Shown here piece by piece: positions 42,136 to 44,857 of a stretch of 44,857 nt of DNA. Origin of the DNA: an uncultured SAR116 cluster alpha proteobacterium. Lineage in GTDB: Bacteria; Pseudomonadota; Alphaproteobacteria; Puniceispirillales; Marisalimonadaceae. The first letter of the stretch is position 1. Each line of letters starts with the position of its first letter. The notes under the pieces are model-generated. The model did not search any database and was not told the DNA's origin. It worked only from the letters and a program-made list of their open reading frames with translations. The stretch is taken from NCBI GenBank assembly GCA_902615025.1, contig CACMNV010000009.1, positions 1 to 44,857 on the forward strand. The letters run 5' to 3'. A program made the position numbers and the translations under genes.

Positions 42136-42897
42136 ATGTATGATTTATTACAATTGCCAGACTTTACCCATCTGCAATTTTTTTTAACTTGCTTGGTTGC
42201 ATTTGGCGGTGGATTGATAAGAGGTTATACAGGTTTTGCCGGTGCCCTTTTGCTGCTGCCTGGGTTTGTTCTTATCATGGGACCATTGCCAGCATTAAAT
42301 GTCGTGATCATTTCAGGTATGGTCGGACAATTAATAATCCTTCCTAATGCAGTCAAAAGGGCACAAAAAAATGTAGTATTATCTTATGGAGGTGGAATTT
42401 TTTTAGGCGTCTATCTAGGGTTGTATTTTTTATTTCAAAGAGATATTCCTGACATTACCTTTTTTATGGGTATATTTATAATATTAGCAACTTTAATATT
42501 AATTTCTGGTTGGAAATATAAAGGACCGATTAATAATTATACTTCAGGTTCATTTGGAACTGGAATAGGTTTTTTTGCTGGTTTTTTTGGAGTGCCAACT
42601 GGACCTTTGACAGGACTTTTTTTCTTATCATTAAAAGAGGATATAAAAATTATTCAAGCAAATATTCAATGTATAGTAATTTTAACAGTTTTTGCATTTT
42701 TTACTTATTTTTATTTTATTGAAGGCTTTCGATCTGACTACTTGTTATTGGGATTAATTATGTCGCTTCCTCTCGCAATTGGTTTAAAAACTGGTCAATA
42801 TTTATTTAACTTTTTGCCAGAGAAAGTGTTTAGACCTATAACATATATTTGCCTTATATCTTTAGGTTCATCATTATGTTTTAAAGCATATAATTAG
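42136..42897 (+). CDS. TauE/SafE family membrane permease (anion exporter-like)
   Basis: A 253-residue inner-membrane protein with about eight hydrophobic segments. The family features are the glycine-rich first helix end (FGGGLIRGYTGFAGALLLLPG) and the repeat-like second half (GFFAGFFGVPTGPLTGLFFLS). Members export sulfite, sulfoacetate or related organic acids or serve as uptake permeases. It leads a cluster with the epimerase-like, enoyl-CoA hydratase and CoA-transferase genes (gaps of 8, 11 and 2 bases), which suggests a carboxylic acid handled through CoA esters. ATG 42136 has no clear ribosome site. Confidence 0.85.
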   Translation: MYDLLQLPDFTHLQFFLTCLVAFGGGLIRGYTGFAGALLLLPGFVLIMGPLPALNVVIISGMVGQLIILPNAVKRAQKNVVLSYGGGIFLGVYLGLYFLFQRDIPDITFFMGIFIILATLILISGWKYKGPINNYTSGSFGTGIGFFAGFFGVPTGPLTGLFFLSLKEDIKIIQANIQCIVILTVFAFFTYFYFIEGFRSDYLLLGLIMSLPLAIGLKTGQYLFNFLPEKVFRPITYICLISLGSSLCFKAYN

Positions 42898-42905
42898 GAA
42901 TTAAA

Positions 42906-43322
42906 ATGAATGAAATTATTAAAACAGATAAAATAGATCATATTGGAATTGTTGTGCCAAATATTGAAAAAGCACTGGCACATTATAAGAATGTTTTTAA
43001 CAAAATTGGAAGTAAACCTATAATATCAGAAACACAAAATGTAAAAATATCATTTATAGAGTTTTCAAATGTCAAATTAGAACTGATAGAACCATTAAGT
43101 GAAAAAAGTCCTATATCTAACTTTCTTAAAAAAAATCCTTTAGGTGGTATGCATCATGTCGGATTAGAAGTAGATGATTTAAACAATACATATTCTGATG
43201 CTAAAAACAATGATCTAGAACCCTTATCAAAACCAGTGAAAGGCTATCATGGTAGAGATTTATTTTTTTTACACCCAAAAAAAATGATGAACACATTATT
43301 TGAAATCTTATCTAAAAATTAA
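42906..43322 (+). CDS. VOC-family protein, methylmalonyl-CoA epimerase-like
   Basis: A 138-residue vicinal-oxygen-chelate protein. The two beta-alpha-beta modules start with IDHIGIVVPNIEKALAHY (first metal His) and GGMHHVGLEVDDL (second metal His), and the C-terminal LFEI has the conserved Glu. LELIEPLSEKSPISNFLKK matches the epimerase pattern of V-x-L-x-E-P-x-x-x-x-S-P-I-x-x-F. Methylmalonyl-CoA epimerase interconverts the 2R and 2S forms; a related CoA-ester isomerase or hydrolase is possible. AGGAATTAAA precedes ATG 42906. Confidence 0.8.
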   Translation: MNEIIKTDKIDHIGIVVPNIEKALAHYKNVFNKIGSKPIISETQNVKISFIEFSNVKLELIEPLSEKSPISNFLKKNPLGGMHHVGLEVDDLNNTYSDAKNNDLEPLSKPVKGYHGRDLFFLHPKKMMNTLFEILSKN

Positions 43323-43333
43323 AGGAGAAAAAA

Positions 43334-44194
43334 ATGAGAACTGATTTTAAAGAAATATTATTTGAAATTAAAGAAAATGCAGCATGGATTACTATAAACC
43401 GTCCTGAAGTAAGAAATGCATTTCGAGAGCAAACACTTGATGAAATGAGAGAAGCAGTGCTTCAAACCAAAGAAGATGTAACAATTTCTTGTATAGTTTT
43501 CACAGGTGCTGGCGATGAAGCATTTTCAGCTGGTGGAGATTTCTATGCAATGAAAAGATTAAACTGGTCTAATGCTTCTCATTGGAATGATAGAATGCTA
43601 GGATTAGCAATGGCTATTAGAGGCGTTTCTATTCCTGTAATAGCAATGGTAAATGGTTGGTGTATGGGAGGTGGCCATGAATTAGCATTGTGGTGTGATA
43701 TGGTTATTGCTTCTGAAAATGCTACACTAGGTCAAACTGGAGCAAGAGTTGGTGCCTGCCCTACAGTTGGTGCAACACAGTACCTGCCTAGAATTGTGGG
43801 CGAAAGAATAGCTAGAGAAATGATTTTTTTATGTAGAACCTTTAAAGGTCAAGAAGCAGTTGATGTTGGTTTGATTAATAAATGTGTTCCTCAAGATCAA
43901 CTGTATGATGAAACTATGAAGTGGGTTAAACAGATTAATAGTTATAGTGGTCAAACTATAAGACAGACTAAAAAATCATTAAATGCAGAATCTGATGAAT
44001 TGTACGCTTCATGGCAACACGGAATGGAATTGCTTGCACATGTCTGGGGATCAGAAGAATCTCTTGAAGGAATGCATGCATTTATTGAAAAAAGAAAGCC
44101 AAACTTTTTTAAATTTAGAGAGAAAAATGCAAATATTGTTAAAGAATATTTAGATGGTTTAGAAAAAGATGAGAATGTCAAACCTAAAGGATAA
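43334..44194 (+). CDS. Enoyl-CoA hydratase/isomerase family protein, MenB/BadI-like
   Basis: A 286-residue crotonase-fold enzyme. Oxyanion-hole segments are FSAGGDFYAM and GWCMGGGHELALWCD. The sequence ENATLGQTGARVGACP and LPRIVGERIAREMIFLCR closely resembles MenB (naphthoyl-CoA synthase) and BadI (2-ketocyclohexanecarboxyl-CoA hydrolase), more than ordinary enoyl-CoA hydratases. With a CoA-transferase next to it and no men genes, a ring-opening or C-C-cleaving hydrolase on a cyclic or branched acyl-CoA is a fair guess. AAAGGAGAAA precedes ATG 43334. Confidence 0.87.
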   Translation: MRTDFKEILFEIKENAAWITINRPEVRNAFREQTLDEMREAVLQTKEDVTISCIVFTGAGDEAFSAGGDFYAMKRLNWSNASHWNDRMLGLAMAIRGVSIPVIAMVNGWCMGGGHELALWCDMVIASENATLGQTGARVGACPTVGATQYLPRIVGERIAREMIFLCRTFKGQEAVDVGLINKCVPQDQLYDETMKWVKQINSYSGQTIRQTKKSLNAESDELYASWQHGMELLAHVWGSEESLEGMHAFIEKRKPNFFKFREKNANIVKEYLDGLEKDENVKPKG

Positions 44195-44196
44195 TA

Positions 44197-44857
44197 ATGA
44201 GTAAAATTTATCCACTAACAGGCATAAGGGTCTTAGATTTAACTAGAATTCTTGCAGGACCCTTATGTACTCAGTATTTAGGTGATTTAGGAGCTGAAAT
44301 CATTAAAATTGAAAACCCCAAAGGTGGTGATGATACTCGAGCTTGGGGTCCACCTTTTTTAGAAACTGAGTCAGCTTATTATCTCGGCATAAATAGAAAC
44401 AAAAAAAGTATTTGTTTAGATATAAAAACAAAAGAAGGTTTTAAAATATTAAAAGAACTTATTAAAAAATCAGATGTAGTTATAGATAATTTTAAACCAG
44501 GTTTTTGGAATAAAATAGGTCTACCTGAAAACTGGTTTAACAAAAATGTTCAAAATGTAGTTAGAACTTCTATTTCTGGATACGGCGTAAAGGGACCTCA
44601 GGGAGGATTACCTGGATATGATTTTTTAATGCAAGCTGAATCAGGCTTAATGAAAATTACTGGAGAAGTAAATGGTGAACCCATGAAATTAGGAGTTGCT
44701 ATTGTAGATATTGTAACAGGATTAAATGCAGTAATTTCAGTACTTTCTGGACTTTTATTAAATAAAAAATTAAAAAATAAAAATATATTAACTGAAGTAA
44801 ATTTATACAACTCTGGAATTTTTTTACTTGCTAATGTTGCCTCTAATACACTTATTT
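44197..44857 (+). CDS. Class III (CaiB/BaiF, formyl-CoA transferase) family CoA-transferase, 3' end cut off
   Basis: The open frame begins at ATG 44197, two bases after the enoyl-CoA hydratase stop, and runs to the window end (220 codons seen of a usual 380-410). It reads LTGIRVLDLTRILAGPLCTQ, LGDLGAEIIKIENPKGGDDTR and WGPP, the standard N-terminus, followed by NRNKKSICLDIKTKEG and VVIDNFKPG. The catalytic Asp is in PGYDFLMQAESGLM. It transfers CoA between carboxylic acids, which would activate the substrate of this cluster. Confidence 0.9.
   Translation, partial: MSKIYPLTGIRVLDLTRILAGPLCTQYLGDLGAEIIKIENPKGGDDTRAWGPPFLETESAYYLGINRNKKSICLDIKTKEGFKILKELIKKSDVVIDNFKPGFWNKIGLPENWFNKNVQNVVRTSISGYGVKGPQGGLPGYDFLMQAESGLMKITGEVNGEPMKLGVAIVDIVTGLNAVISVLSGLLLNKKLKNKNILTEVNLYNSGIFLLANVASNTLI

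Noticed and set aside
1-44857. CRISPR arrays, insertion sequences, transposase or phage genes
   Set aside because: No regularly spaced repeats, transposase motifs, integrase or phage structural genes were seen on either strand.

Overview
The window is strongly AT-rich, densely packed bacterial DNA. Gene order and content point to a free-living, probably marine, alphaproteobacterium. The best evidence is the run lytic transglycosylase - rlpA - dacA - tmk - holB - metG - tatD - MBL hydrolase, with several ATGA stop/start overlaps, an order I recall as typical of Alphaproteobacteria. A Pcs-type phosphatidylcholine synthase, an FGE-type EgtB and a CUT1 sugar ABC transporter fit the same picture. 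Genus-level placement (for example SAR11 or AEGEAN-169/HIMB59-like lineages) cannot be settled from the sequence alone.

Layout. 1-31: 5' part of a tRNA-Ser on the minus strand. 225-3376: an HpaB-type flavin monooxygenase, a broken cyclic-nucleotide-binding gene and an FMN-dependent 2-hydroxy-acid dehydrogenase. 3379-11237: housekeeping operon for cell wall (MltB-like, RlpA, DacA), dTMP kinase, DNA polymerase III delta', Met-tRNA synthetase, TatD and an MBL hydrolase. 11266-12597: a TPR-methyltransferase fusion. 12709-16521: small lipoprotein, cupin, luciferase-like monooxygenase, then ACMSD-like amidohydrolase and Gfo/Idh/MocA oxidoreductase. 16544-18155: four small unknown or membrane genes. 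18249-23378: a winged-helix methyltransferase, phosphatidylcholine synthase, a MetE-like gene interrupted by one amber codon, a bicupin and an ATP-grasp enzyme. 23416-28307: minus-strand transporter operon in the order HAD-like protein, ATPase, binding protein, two permeases. 28564-32141: aldehyde dehydrogenase, DUF2939-like protein, quinone-oxidoreductase-like MDR enzyme and a small unknown. 32150-33790: a cyclase-family hydrolase and a DctP-like binding protein without a signal peptide. 33787-39526: minus-strand catabolic operon (amidohydrolase/lactonase, SDR, IlvD/Edd dehydratase, double OsmC, alpha/beta hydrolase). 39791-42025: a fused EgtB-EgtD ergothioneine enzyme. 42136-44857: TauE/SafE permease, VOC/epimerase-like protein, enoyl-CoA hydratase family enzyme and a class III CoA-transferase cut by the window end.

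How the genes may work together. The 39526-33787 operon has the enzyme types of an oxidative sugar-acid route: dehydrogenase, lactonase, dehydratase, and a hydrolase related to C-C bond-cleaving enzymes. No sugar can be named from sequence. The transporter operon 28307-23416 could feed such a route but is not physically linked to it. The last four genes look like an acyl-CoA catabolic unit.

Points most worth a second look: an apparent ATT start codon on tmk with a well-placed Shine-Dalgarno, and a second gene (egtBD) whose conserved N-terminus also has no ATG/GTG/TTG start; a single amber codon followed directly by ATG in an otherwise intact MetE-like gene; a HAD protein lacking both motif-I aspartates; a leaderless orphan DctP; the EgtB-EgtD fusion in the order opposite to fungal Egt1; and a hairpin between the binding-protein gene and the permease genes.
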